DNA of 64,000 bases. It comes from Chaenocephalus aceratus (taxonomy: Eukaryota; Chordata; Actinopteri; Perciformes; Channichthyidae). The notes beneath the pieces were generated by a model that saw nothing but the letters and a program-made list of their open reading frames with translations, was not told the origin of the DNA and searched no databases. The position numbers and the translations under genes are program-made. Shown here in pieces: positions 1-13,100 of the stretch (within the stretch, counting starts at the first letter, position 1; every line of letters starts with the position of its first letter). Where the stretch lies: assembly GCA_023974075.1 (NCBI GenBank), contig JAMFTG010000337.1:62001-126000 (forward strand), written 5' to 3'.

Positions 1-1108
1 AACAGTTCAATTAAAAGCAGCGGCAAAAAGAAAAGTCTTCAGCCTGGATTTAAAAGTATATATCATAAGTATTATACTATCCTATGTATACAAGTATGTC
101 TATGTTCCTGTAACGTAAGCATGTATTCCTGCTACTAACTGCAGTACTTTTGACTTTTTGTAGAACCTTTTAATTATCAATTGGGATCAATAAAGTATCT
201 ATCCATCTATCTGTACGCATTAGTAATTTTCCTGGGTAAAGGATGCTTCGGTATACCCTTTGCTAAAGGAGATAAGGAAGCATTGAAGCTGCTTCCCTTA
301 GCCTTCATCACTTACAGGTCATTTAACTCATAAAAGAACTTTCCTAAGCAAAAACATTTTTTTTTAAACCAGATCGTATGATTGAAATATCCGAAACCTA
401 AAATCCTTGCCACGGTTAGCACGTTAGCATTTAGCTAAAAAATCCACCGTTGCCCAAGAACCATCTAAGAGCCACTAGCATGGTTTAAAAACTGATTTGA
501 AGGTATAACATTTCAACTACGGACTAAATCTATATGCAAGCGCCAACATACTTGTTTAGCAATTGTTGATTATTCCTAATCTTAGCATTGTTGACGCCAC
601 AGTTATAATTCGTCACTTCCTGCAATTGTCACATGGTGTACTTTAAGGTATTTCGTCCACCTGTTGTGTGATGGACAAAGAGGGGGCTTTGGGTCAGATA
701 CTTTTGTTGACTCTACGGTCTTGCTGTAAATAGTTTCTTTATTCAAATTGGATGGAACAGGGACTTCAGTACGGCCTCTTTATTAGAACGAGTCACAATG
801 AAAACCTACACTTAGCCTCTGAATGTCATCTGAATGTCGTCGCTACATGTTTTAAGTTGAGATGTTTGATTAAACTAGTTTCTTTTACGCCCCTTGTATT
901 GTGTTTTTAACACTTCTTTAATCTTTTATGATTCGTATGATGTTTTAATGCTTTGTGAAGTACTTTGTGACGGTCTGGGAGAAGTGCTTTATAAATACAC
1001 TGTACTTCCAGCTCTTTGGGATTACTTTTGGCAATGAAAGGTGCTTTACAAATAAAATGTGTTATTATCAGAAGGAAAGTTTTTTTCTTCAGTGCTTTTG
1101 AGACCAAC
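1..1108. other. intronic sequence of the LRP gene, no exon recognised
   Basis: This lies downstream (minus strand) of the transmembrane exon, beyond its GTTGGT donor. I found no cytoplasmic exon with an NPxY motif, so the tail is presumably left of the window. Two LINE/SINE-style 3' tails are visible: about 170-215 (GGGATCAATAAAGTATC then TCTATCCATC) and about 950-1075 (AAAGGTGCTTTACAAATAAA). Confidence 0.6.
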
Positions 1109-4100
1109 CTGCCGCTCCTCTTCCTCTTCACCACCACCGCCATCACAGCAATGACCAAGACTCCCGCACAGACCCCCACAGCACCGTAGATCAGAGGCCC
1201 TTGCATGGTCTGCAGCAGGCTGTCTTCACAGGCGTCTCCGCTGTACATCATTTTACACTCGCATGTCGTTTCTCCTCCCGTCTCCACGCAGCGTCCGTTC
1301 CCACCGCAGAGCGTCTGGCTGCACTGCAGGCCGTCCAGGTTCTTCAGCTGGACGTCTTCCTCCAGGGTGGAGTTCAGGTCCTCAGAGAGCGTAGGAAGAG
1401 GGGAGGGAAGAGGGGAGGGAAGAAGAGAGGGAAGAGGAGAGGGAAGAAGAGAGGGAAGAGGAGAGGGAAGAAGAGAGGGAAGAGGGGAGGGAAGAAGAGA
1501 GGGAAGAAGAGGGGAGGGAAGAGGGGGAGGGGAACTGACGGGAGAAGAAGAAAAGACTTCTGCTCCAGACAGCTGCTTCAGACCGACACCTGGAAGAAGA
1601 TGGATGGCAAAAGAGCACACATCCTTTACTCAAGGAGAAGTACAGATACTCGAGTTTAAAAATACAGAAGTACTGACGAAACTTCTTTCCTCAAGTCAAA
1701 GTAAAGAGGCTTTGAAGTGTACTTCAGTAAAAAGTACCCATAACTAGCAGCTGTTTTAAAGAGTACCTGACCTCCCTTTATATTAATAGAACAATAATGT
1801 CATTGTTAGCTAATGAATGTTTCCATGCTGAACAACGGCAACATGACAACGTTTCCATTGGTCCCTCTTCTTTAGAGAAGACCAGGAAGTGATGGATACA
1901 CGGATCGTGATCCAACCAATAGGCACGCAGTGACTCTAAAGAATAATGACCACGCACCAACACACATTCAGACTAAAGGAACCAGCTGTTTGGAAATGAG
2001 AGAAGTAGAAAGTACAGGTATTTGAGTTCAACATGTGAGAAGTAGAAAGTTCAGGTATTTGAGTTCAACATGTAAGAAGTAGAAAGTACAGGTATTTGAG
2101 TTCAACATGTGAGAAGTAGAAAGTACAGGTATTTGAGTTCAACATGTGAGAAGTAGAAAGTACAGGTATTTGAGTTCAACATGTAAGAAGTAGAAAGTAC
2201 AGGTATTTGAGTTCAACATGTAAGAAGTAGAAAGTGCAGGTATTTGAGTTCAACATGTAAGAAGTAGAAAGTGCAGGTATTTGAGTTCAACATGTAAGAA
2301 GTAGAAAGTACAGGTATTTGAGTTCAACATGTAAGAAGTAGAAAGTACAGGTATTTGAGTTCAACATGTAAGAAGTAGAAAGTACAGGTATTTGAGTTCA
2401 ACATGTGAGAAGTAGAAAGTACAGGTATTTGAGTTCAACATGTAAGAAGTAGAAAGTACAGGTATTTGAGTTCAACATGTAAGAAGTAGAAAGTACAGGT
2501 ATTTGAGTTCAACATGTAAGAAGTAGAAAGTGCAGGTATTTGAGTTCAACATGTAAGAAGTAGAAAGTACAGGTATTTGAGTTCAACATGTAAGAAGTAG
2601 AAAGTACAGGTATTTGAGTTCAACATGTAAGAAGTAGAAAGTACAGGTATTTGAGTTCAAAATAAGTAAAAGTAAAAAGTCGTCAGAAAAATTAGTGGAG
2701 TAAAGTACTGATACCAGAAAAATGTACTCAAGTACAGTAACGAAGTATTTGTACTCCACTACTTCCCACCTCTGATAAATACTCACAGTTCTCGTCCGAG
2801 TGGTCGTGGCAGTCCACTCGTCCGTTACAGAACTTCTCCTCCGGCTGGCAGGAGAGCAGATCCAGACAGGAGCGGCTGCCGTTGGGACATCGCTGCGCCG
2901 GCCTGCAGTGAGTGGCGTTCATCAGGACGTGACCATGAGCACAGACACATGTCCGACCCCCCGGGGTGGCGAGGCACAGCTGCTGGCAGTCTCCGTTGTT
3001 TTCTGAGCATCCGTTTGAGCCTGTGGACGATTGTCAGTCGTTAGAAAAATCTCACTCGTCACCGGCTTGAGCTTCAGCCTCAGGATCCGTGTGTTTCTGA
3101 TCCTCTCCAGAATGAGAGTAGCATCACATACAGAGCATCAACTAGTTCCTGAGCAGTGTCCGTCACATGCTGATATCCAAGAGAGGGAGTCACACAGTCA
3201 CAAGATGGAGGAACAGAAAGCAGTCTTCGATGTTTAGTTCAGATTAGCTCCACGTCAGAAATGAGCATGCTTGATGTCTCTCTCCATAGAGGCTGAATCA
3301 TCATGTTAATCACATAGCTATCATCTGCCTCAAACAGTCCTGATGCTCTTCCAGGTCATCACACATCCTGTCATGTTCACAGCTACAGTTGATACCTTTG
3401 GTTAGCATGCTGCTCTCATGTTGGAAGAGGACACTCAGTAAAGTCTTGTGACTTTTACCACAAGACTATGACAACGGGATTTTCTTGCTTGCTTTTATTT
3501 TGATACTGTACATTTGGAATTCAACATATTTTCTACTTTCTTGTTTATTTCTAATCTTCAAATTTGTATTGTACAATGCCATATCTTTTTAGGCTGCTGC
3601 AACACAAACCTTTCCCAAGTTGGGATCAATAAAGTACTTCTCATCTCATCACGTACCCGTCTGACTGGACTTGCTGAACGCCTTTAAGTCGACCACTTCC
3701 GTGCCGACTTCGAACCACAGCTTGATGTTCTGCTGCTCGTCTCTGAACCAGAGCCTGGTCTTGCCTGCTGGAAAGCGTCAACACAAAGTCAGGGAGCTAC
3801 TTTAGAAAACAAGACAATTGCTTCTTGACCTTTTTGACGCATGGATTGTTTCCCGTGTCTCGAGCTGCTGAGATAATGTAGAGTAGATTACGTATCGTTA
3901 AGATATGAAACAGCATCTCCACTTCACACAAAATGTCCGTAAGCTGTATATGCAAGACATTCATTTCCATTTTGAGATGTTTACATTTAAGAATTGTTCT
4001 TTTCTACTAATTTAATATGACGTGCCTCGTTTTGTTTTATGCTGCTGCAACGAGAATGTTTTCCCAAATTAGGATTAATAAAGTAATGTTATCTTGATCT

Positions 4101-7100
4101 CATTACCACTGAGCGTCATCCAGAGCAGCGTGTCGGCACTCAGCGTCACGGCAACCAGGCCCTCCTCCGTCTGCAGCTCTTTGTATCCAGAGCCGTCGAG
4201 CAGCGCCGAGCCGATGGACCCTAGCCCTGCGAGAGAAACAGCTCGGTTACTTTAGACAACAGCTTTATTCCACTTACCTTCCCCACAGAACTCCTTAAGA
4301 AAAGGGAATCGTTTGGAGGTTTTGAACAGGGAGGTAATCGGTGTGTAGAAATGGGTCAAGATGATAAGCGATAAACTGCTGTGGACCAACTGAAGCAGCA
4401 GGAATTATTTAAGCCAGCTAAGAATAAGGTTACACTAGATTTTAACGCTTGCGGTCACAAAGCCCTTTGAAGCGGTTATCCATGTCGTCTTTAAAGCCAC
4501 CAGGAAACATTTTGACCTCTCGGTACAAAGGGGTTGCTTGACTAACGCTGCCTCCATTGGTTAGTCCGTTTGTTTAGGGTTTACCAAAGTCACACAAAGA
4601 CTACAAACTAACTAACTTAAGGAAGCGGTAAATGTCTGGCGGCATCTTAGAAGAAAGAAACGTACTATACAGTTTAGTACATTGTTAAAATACTCCTTTT
4701 CAAATGTAAGTACTGCATTGACAATGGTTAAACATACGTTAAGTATAATGAGCAAAAAGAAAACTCAAACTGTAAAATAAGTCGTTACAAGTTCAATATG
4801 TTCCTTTAACTGGCAGTCGAGTAGTGAATTAAGTACATTATAAAAGCATCTTAAATTCAATGCTTTAGTAAATGTACTCAATTACTTTCCTACACTTCAC
4901 AGCATCAGCTTAGCTTCCTGCTGGCATGCATGCATTTGTATCCCCTTCACTACTCCCTGTAACAAGTGTCATCATCGCAACCGGTGAAATGTTCTCGACC
5001 AGCTTCTCAATAACAAACGATCCCTCCAAACAAAAGCTCCCAACTCTTCTAAGAACACGTGAAGCCCTTGTAGCTCAAAAAACATCCATCTCTCCAAAAC
5101 GTATGAGCAGTCTATTAGCAGATGGGCTCAAAAAAGGGCGTCTGATCCCACCCACATTCTCCACCCAGACCTCCAGCGCCCCCTTCTGGTAGAAGACTCA
5201 GGTTCCCAAGAGCCGGCTGAACCGCTATGAGCACTCATTGCTGCCTCTGCCCGTTAAACTTCTTAACACTCACATGGAATATACTTTTACATGTTGCCCA
5301 TGAACTTGTGTAACATGTCGCCATTGTCAGTATGTGCGTCTGTGTTGTGCAAACGGGGCATGAGTGATGATATGTGCATGTAGTTTATTATGTACATGTA
5401 TACAAGTTACTTGAACACCCCACACACTCAAATCCAGCACCACACTGTTTACGCTGCTACGGACAGTCTTGTCCCAATGTACATTTTCCAAAGATATTGA
5501 AGTAACTGTTATTTTGTATATATTGATTGTTGTACTTGTATTCATGTATACATGTCTGCTGAGTGTGTATATCGGGATTGTGGGAAACGGTATTTCGATC
5601 TCTCCGTCTGTACACAAACTGAAAGATTGGCACTAAGTTGACTTTGCCAGAAGCTCCCAACTCTTCTGAATAACTAATTCTCCCTCCAAACAAAAGCTTC
5701 ACGCTCTTCTGAAACCACGTGAAGCCCTCTCACCGGTGTCGGCCCAGTAGATGGAGTCCCCGCTGCTGGAGAACACCAGAGACGTGGGCTGCTCGGCGTC
5801 TTTCCACACGACTTTCCTCTGATCCCCGTCCATGTTGGAGCACTCCACCGTGGAGCCCTGTGGACCCAGGTTAGTGAAGCACACCATTCCAGTGGGAGGA
5901 TGGAGGGCGATGGACCCCACCCACCCAACACCTTCCTTCAGGAGGACCGCGGTGTGGGCCGCGGTGCTGGAGGTCACCTGCAGGCGGGGCTGCGTGGTGC
6001 TGCTCCAGAACACACTGCCTGTGATCCAGTCCACAGCCATGGCAGTGATGGAGTTACCCAGAAGCTTCAGGAACACGCCCTGAGAGGACAGGCAGAGCGT
6101 GAGGATTGATTTGAAGGTCTCACATTAGACTATTTGTAGGCATACATTATACTCAGATATATAACAAACATGTCCATGAAGTGTTTTGCTCAGAATACCA
6201 AACAGATCACCCCTTCCACACCGTAACAAATGTCTGTAATGTAGGCAGTACATTACTCTATTTCCCACAGTCATTTGTAATACTGCACATTCTGCTGCAT
6301 TGTGGGACTGTTATCCTTCGGTGGGAAATGTATACAGCACTTTAAAACTATACTGTAACATTGCATCATCAGCAATATGTACTCCAAGTATAAAAAGTAA
6401 ATCATGCAGAGAAATTGCCCCCAGGTGTGTATATAAGTATAGATACTATGCATTTAACTTTTTTAGAATACAATTCTGGTTGACTTTTGTAAAATATTTG
6501 ACTCTTTTATGACTTAGTCAGTGCACTAGTTACATTTTTAGAGATGCATTTTATTAAAAGTAGCTGAAGCCGTTTAATAAATAGAGTAAAATTATATTGT
6601 TTCCCTTTTAAATGAAGTTAATTAGAAATATAAAGTAGCATAAAATGGAAATACTCAAAGTTAAAGAACCTCTAAATTGTAAGGCCAGTACTCGAGTAAG
6701 TGTACTTCCCCACCTCTGAGGACAGGTCTAAGTCCTTGAGTTTGAAGGAGCTGAGGGAAGTCGTGGCCTCGTCTGCCAGAAACAAAGTGTGGTCTCGGAG
6801 GGTGAAGTCCAAGATGGCCGCCTCGTTGACGCTGGGCACCTGCAGGGCGACGTGTTCAGGCCAGCCCTTCAGATCTGATGAGGCGTGTCGGGACTGCAGG
6901 TAGATCTGGAGTAAAGACGAGAGCGTGGCATCAATGCATCTGCAGTCTCCAAATATAGGTATATTTAACTAAACGCAACACAAAGCCCTCTTTACTTTGA
7001 CTTGAGTAAAGAAGTTTAGTCAGTACTTCTACTTTCACCAGAGTACTTATAAACACGAGTATCTGTACTTCTACTTGAGTAAAGGCTGCGTGTACTTTTG

Positions 7101-10100
7101 CCATCTCTGTATATAATAATCACCTGAGTGACGGTGGAGGGCGACAGCATCAACAGGAAGTCAGAGTCGACGAGGCTGGAGCAGGTCAGGCCGTCCTCAG
7201 CCAATAGGAGACGAGGGGGACATTTGCACACGGCTTTGGGCCCCGGGGCCAAAACACACATGTGGGAACAGACGATGTTTTCACAGGGACTCTCGAAGCC
7301 CGTCTGAAGCAACGGGTGGAGGATCTGAAACAAGGGAGAATATAAATGCTTACAAGTCAGGCGGATACTTCGTGAACACGTGAGAGGAAACCAGCAGCGG
7401 TGGAAGAAGTACTAAGACCCGTTACTTAAGTACAACTACTATCGTCTTAAAATACTCAATTTCAAGTAAAAGTCCTGATTTCAAAAAGTATTGAAATGTA
7501 TTTAAAGTGCAGAACATTTAGAAGTACTTGTTCTTCACAATAGAGTACAGAAGTGTATTATTAATCCTACTTTAGCTGCCGTTTCTTCATTACATGTAGT
7601 TTAATGTAATTTGGGGCAATTATAAAATAATGTTTAGTAGCATCACTGTTCATGTTTTATGGTCCAGATATACTCCGTCTGTTTACACCTGGTTTTTAAT
7701 GATTTTCCTCATGTGTCATCGTCATCCTCCGCTCAGCACTTTGGCTGCGTCGAGCATGAAAGGTGTTGTATAAATAAAGTGTATTATAAAACCAAACCCA
7801 TCGTTCCCTGCGCCTCAACGCCGTACACCGTGAGCGTCATACCTTCACACTGAAAGGCTGGTCGAGTCTCTTCAGGAGGACTCGTCGGTTTTTCCCAGAG
7901 TTTTTATTGGCAGCGAACACAACTCTCTTCTTGGCGTCAGACCAGTACAGCATGTCGTTAAACACAGCCAGCGAGAACGGGTTGGTGGTCTCCTTCATCT
8001 GCAGGATCTGGAACATCAGATTCAGAAACACATTTATTCTGCGACAGGAAGCTAAAGAGCGTTGCATTTACATTCAATTCCATCCATGCTCCATTTCGGA
8101 CACTTTGAAGGGACACTTTAGTACTTCAGGGACAGTGGGACATTTAGCTTGTAGATTGATTGTTAAGTTAAAGAGTATACATCTATTTTTTTTTTTTAAG
8201 AGCTTTGCAACAGCCAATAATTTGTTGCGACCCAAAACTTAATATTTAAATAGATAATAACTTGAAATGGCATTTTAGAAACCGTTTCCTCAAAATAGTG
8301 ATTAAAATAACTTCATTTTGTCATAAAATGTTAAAATAGTGTAGTTTTAATATTAAACAAGATATTTGCTCTGGTTTCCAACACGCTCGTATTTCATTTG
8401 GTATTAAAATGTCTAGGGATTTGTCTCAACAACAAAAAAGGTATTCCGTTTAAATTAATGCTAAATTACTACATTATTGGCAGACATCGCTCTGTTGGCG
8501 GCAACACCCTTCATGATGATGCGTAGGAGAACTGAAGTGAAACGACTGCATTTAAGCCCGAAAACATCCTCTTCCATCCTAGATCTTTTACCCGGATGTC
8601 CTCTCCGTCCAGCGTGGCGGACCCGATGGCCCTCAGCCTCTCGTCGGTCCAGTAGACCCTCTCAGAGATCGGGTCCAGAGCCACGTCGCCCGGCCAGCCC
8701 AGACTGGAGTTCACCACGACTCTCCGCTCAGAACCGTCCATCCCCGAGCGCTCGATCTTCGGCACGTTGCTGATCTCCGTCCAGAACATCAGCCTGGAGA
8801 CACACGGTGACGGTTAGTGTACTTGTATCGCCCATTTTAACACGGAGGCATTCAAAGTGCTTCACAGAGGCAAACACTACATACTGATATACACCTGAGC
8901 ATCAGCAGGAGAGGACTCTTTAAAGTAGAGACACTACATACTGATATACACCTGAACATCAGCAGGAGAGGACTCTTTAAAGTAGAGACACTACATACAC
9001 CTGAACATCAGCAGGAGAGGACTCTTTAAAGTAGAGACACTACATACACCTGAACATCAGCAGGAGAGGACTCTTTAAAGTAGAGACACTACATACTGAT
9101 ACACCTGAACATCAGCAGGAGAGAACTCTTTAAAGTAGAGACGCTACATACTGATATACACCTGAACATCAGCAGGAGAGGACTCTTTAAAGTAGAGACA
9201 CTACATACTGATATACACCTGAACATCAGCAGGAGAGGACTCTTTAAAGTAGAGACACTACATACCTGAACATCAGCAGGAGAGGACTCTTTAAAGTAGA
9301 GACACTACATACTGATACACCTGAACATCAGCAGGAGAGAACTCTTTAAAGTAGAGACGCTACATACTGATATACACCTGAACATCAGCAGGAGAGGACT
9401 CTTTAAAGTAGAGACACTACATACTGACATACATCTGAACATCAGCAGGAGAGGACTCTTTAAAGTAGAGACACTACATACTGATATACACCTGAACATC
9501 AGCAGGAGAGGACTCTTTAAAGTAGAGACACTGATATACACCTGAACATCAGCAGGAGAGGACTCTTTAAATCATATCAAAGTGTCACTGACCCTTTCTG
9601 AGGAAGCAGAGCCAGAGAGCGAGGCAGGTCCAGGTCTTCATCGAGGATCACGATGTGGTCCGAGGTCTTCACTGGTTCTGAGCTCAGCTTGATGGCAGAG
9701 ATCTTTCCGGTCACTCCATCGATCCAGTACAGGTTCCTGCCGAGCCAGTCCACCGCCACCGAGTCCGCACGCAGCCCTGCAGGAAACAAAAGTACTGCGT
9801 CAACACATTTAGAGGTACTTTACTCAAGTATAACATTCACTGCCCGTATACTTCGACATCTCAGAGGCGCACGTTGCTCTTTTCCTGCACGACATGCCTT
9901 CAGTTGATTGAGGTTTCTGTTCATATGAAAAACCAAAACGTCCTCAAACGTACAGAAATAAAAAGTACACAAAAAAACATTTAAAACTTTTGACATTTTT
10001 AAGTGTGCGTAAAAAGTGTCAATAAAAGAAAACACTAAATTAAGAGTACTTCAAAATCCACAGAGCAAACCTTGAGTTGATTTGTTGGATGTTTCGATGC

Positions 10101-13100
10101 AGAACGTACAGAAAACGGTCGATAACAAAGAACAAACACGTCTAACAACGTCAGAAAACTGTTTTTCAAACCATCTTTTCCTCTGGAAGGAAGTGCATGA
10201 AAAAAGTCTAAATAAAAGAAAATACTCAATTAAAATAACTTGAGTCCTGCATTTCCTACGGTCCTCGAGGAATGCATTGATGGAATTGAACCCACCTTTG
10301 ATGAGGGTCCCGCTGGTCTTACGGTCCAGGGAGGACCACTGGACGCCCTCCGTGTCCAGGCTGACCCACAGGACCCTCTGCTGCCTCCAGTCGTAGTCCA
10401 GAGACAGGATGGCCTTCTGGGCCGACAAGGACAAGATGTCCAGAGCTCCGCTGCGCAGCCCGTACAGGAAGATGTCCGTGTGCACCGAGGCCAGGAGGAA
10501 GGGCTCACCTGAGGCGAGGATTCAAAGGTGAAATCGTCATATGCATAAATTATGAGATGTTCTGCTTTTCTTTGTTCATCATCATATTAAAAAGTAAATC
10601 TCTTTGCTCTTAGAACTCAAAATGGATAACTTTTCAAAACTAGGACGGACATTTTACAATTGACATTTTATACCAACTGATAATGAAAATACTTGAGTTA
10701 GAGCCAGGCTGTGGTCTAACGAAGGACTTGAGTTAGAGCCAGGCTGTGGTCTAACGAAGGACTTGAGTTAGAGCCAGGCTGAGGTCTAACGAAGGACTTG
10801 AGTTAGAGCCAGGCTGAGGTCTAACGAAGGACTTGAGTTAGAGCCAGGCTGAGGTCTAACGAAGGACTTGAGTTAGAGCCAGGCTGAGGTCTAACGAAGG
10901 ACTTGAGTTAGAGCCAGGCTGAGGTCTAACGAAGGACTTGAGTTAGAGCCAGGCTGTGGTCTAACGAAGGACTTGAGTTAGAGCCAGGCTGTGGTCTAAC
11001 GAAGGACTTGAGTTAGAGCCAGGCTGAGGTCTAACGAAGGACTTGAGTTAGAGCCAGGCTGTGGTCTAACGAAGGACTTGAGTTAGAGCCAGGCTGAGGT
11101 CTAACGAAGGCCTTGAGTTACCGGTGACCTTGCAGTGGTGTCCTCCGGCCTCCATGATGTACCCCTGCTCACAGTCACATCTGTACGACCCCTCGGTGTT
11201 GATGCACAGCTGGCTGCAGACGGACGGGCTGCTGGACTCGCACTCGTCCACATCAGAGCAGCTCCGAGCGTCCGGAAGGAGCCGGAAGCCCAACGAGCAG
11301 CCGCAGCGCTGAGAGAGAAGGTTCAGACGGGAGGGAACGTCACAGACAACGAGCGACAGGCCGTAGCGCCGACGCTCCCTCTTTACACGAGTGGGTATGC
11401 ACGATACCTCACCTTCAAACCGCTCAGACTCTACGGCATTTAACTCCCTGGTTAGCAAGCAGACTTTAAAGTGAGGTAATGCAGTAAACATCATCATCTC
11501 TTCATGCACTGTTTCACTCTGAGCTTCAACTCCTAATCACTAACCCCTCGGCCTTATTCCACCTAGTTTAGCACTTTAGTTGTAATTGTTTTACTTGCTG
11601 GTAAAGCGCTTTGCACGTGTGTGTTTTAATATGGGCTGAAACTTTGCACTTATGTATTTTAATGTTGTCGATGCAATTTGTGCATCGTCCCTTTTTGAAT
11701 GAACAAATACATTTATACACACACCCCAATTCTCCTTTGATTCAAATATGTCCAAGAAAATAAATTACAGGTGAACTTTTAACTCAACGTGGACCTTTGT
11801 GTTCGTGTAATGCAGGTACACTGGCACACATTTCATAAACGAACACCTCCCGGTTATATCAGACCACATGTTGCTCACCGGTCCCTGCGGCGTGCTGAAA
11901 CAGATCTGAGAGCAGCGCATCGTGTCCTCGCAGAGAGAGCTGCAGCTGCCGCCCTCGTCCGATCCGTCGGCGCAGTTGGTGACGTTGTTACACACCAGAG
12001 ACCAGGACACACACCCCTCACTGCCACAGGGGAACTGGTGGGAGGGGCACCACACCTCGCCTGGCACACACAAGCACAGTGGGTTCAACACGGACAGGTT
12101 CTAGAATACAGAGTCTGGGGAAACAGTCATTACAAACTGAGCAAAGACCAACGGACTGCAGGCTGGCAGGATAAGCCTCACCATCCTGTTCCAGCTCCTT
12201 CTCATTTCTATTCCTTTAGTGTTGTTTGTGTTAGAATTGCCTTATTGTTTGAACATGCTTTATAAATTACCCTGAAAGTGTTTAATAACTGGCATAAGTT
12301 GCCTCTCGTCTTGTCGTTTGCACACTGCACTAATATCCGACACTTTTTTTAAATATAAAAAAAAAAATGTAAGGCAAGTTTTGAAACAACAAAGCTATTT
12401 AATGTCAAGCAATGCACGTCTTGTCCATTTCTTTTATAACGCATTTCTTTTGCACTCTTAATGCTTTTATCGTTTTCCTAAATATTGAAATACACAGTAT
12501 ATAAAATAAACTTTCCTTGCATTTCGTTTTACCGTGAAAGTGTTACACCTTGGATCAAGTTGCGTTTCCCCTGTTTGCACACCACACTTATATTACAGAT
12601 CACTTTTGGGCATTTTTTACTACATTGAATTTTTTTAGAAACAAATCCTTGACAGAAAACAGGAGGACAGATGAAAAGGAAAAAAGACAAGTACGATGCT
12701 AAAATAATGCAATAGAAGTTTTTACAAGCCATAAAACTCACATTCTCTCTCGTCGCTGCCGTCGTCGCAGTCCTTCGTGCCGTCACACCTCCAGGAGGAA
12801 GGGGTGCACTTCCTCCTGGATTTACACGACCACTGGAACTCCCCACAGACCTCCGGAGACACCGGACAGTCCTGCAGAGGACACTCATTTACTGTCAATC
12901 ATCAAACTCTGGATGTGGGAACTGAGGCGAAACCGAGGACACGGACGAGCACTTCGAGCCTTTACTCGAGTAAAAGTAGAAATACTTTGTTCTGAAAATA
13001 CTTCATTACAAGTTACAGTCCTGATTTCAAAATGTTACTTAAGTGATAGTACATGAGTATTATCAGCTAAATGTACTTCAAGTAAAGTACTCTTTACGCA

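Noticed and set aside
1392..1589. Alternative acceptor directly before GACCTGAAC at about 1384, making the purine tract intronic
   Set aside because: It would be phase 0 after a phase-1 exon and would lose the last cysteine of the LDLa repeat; the acceptor at 1590-1591 fits both. Kept as a caveat needing cDNA.
1201..1747. Plus-strand Arg/Gly-rich frames over the purine tract ([10 protein letters not shown] type)
   Set aside because: Antisense shadows of the LRP stalk exon, which has splice phase and domain support on the minus strand.
8874..9571. CRISPR-like array (regular repeats)
   Set aside because: Units are contiguous without unique spacers, in a vertebrate genome; it is a minisatellite.
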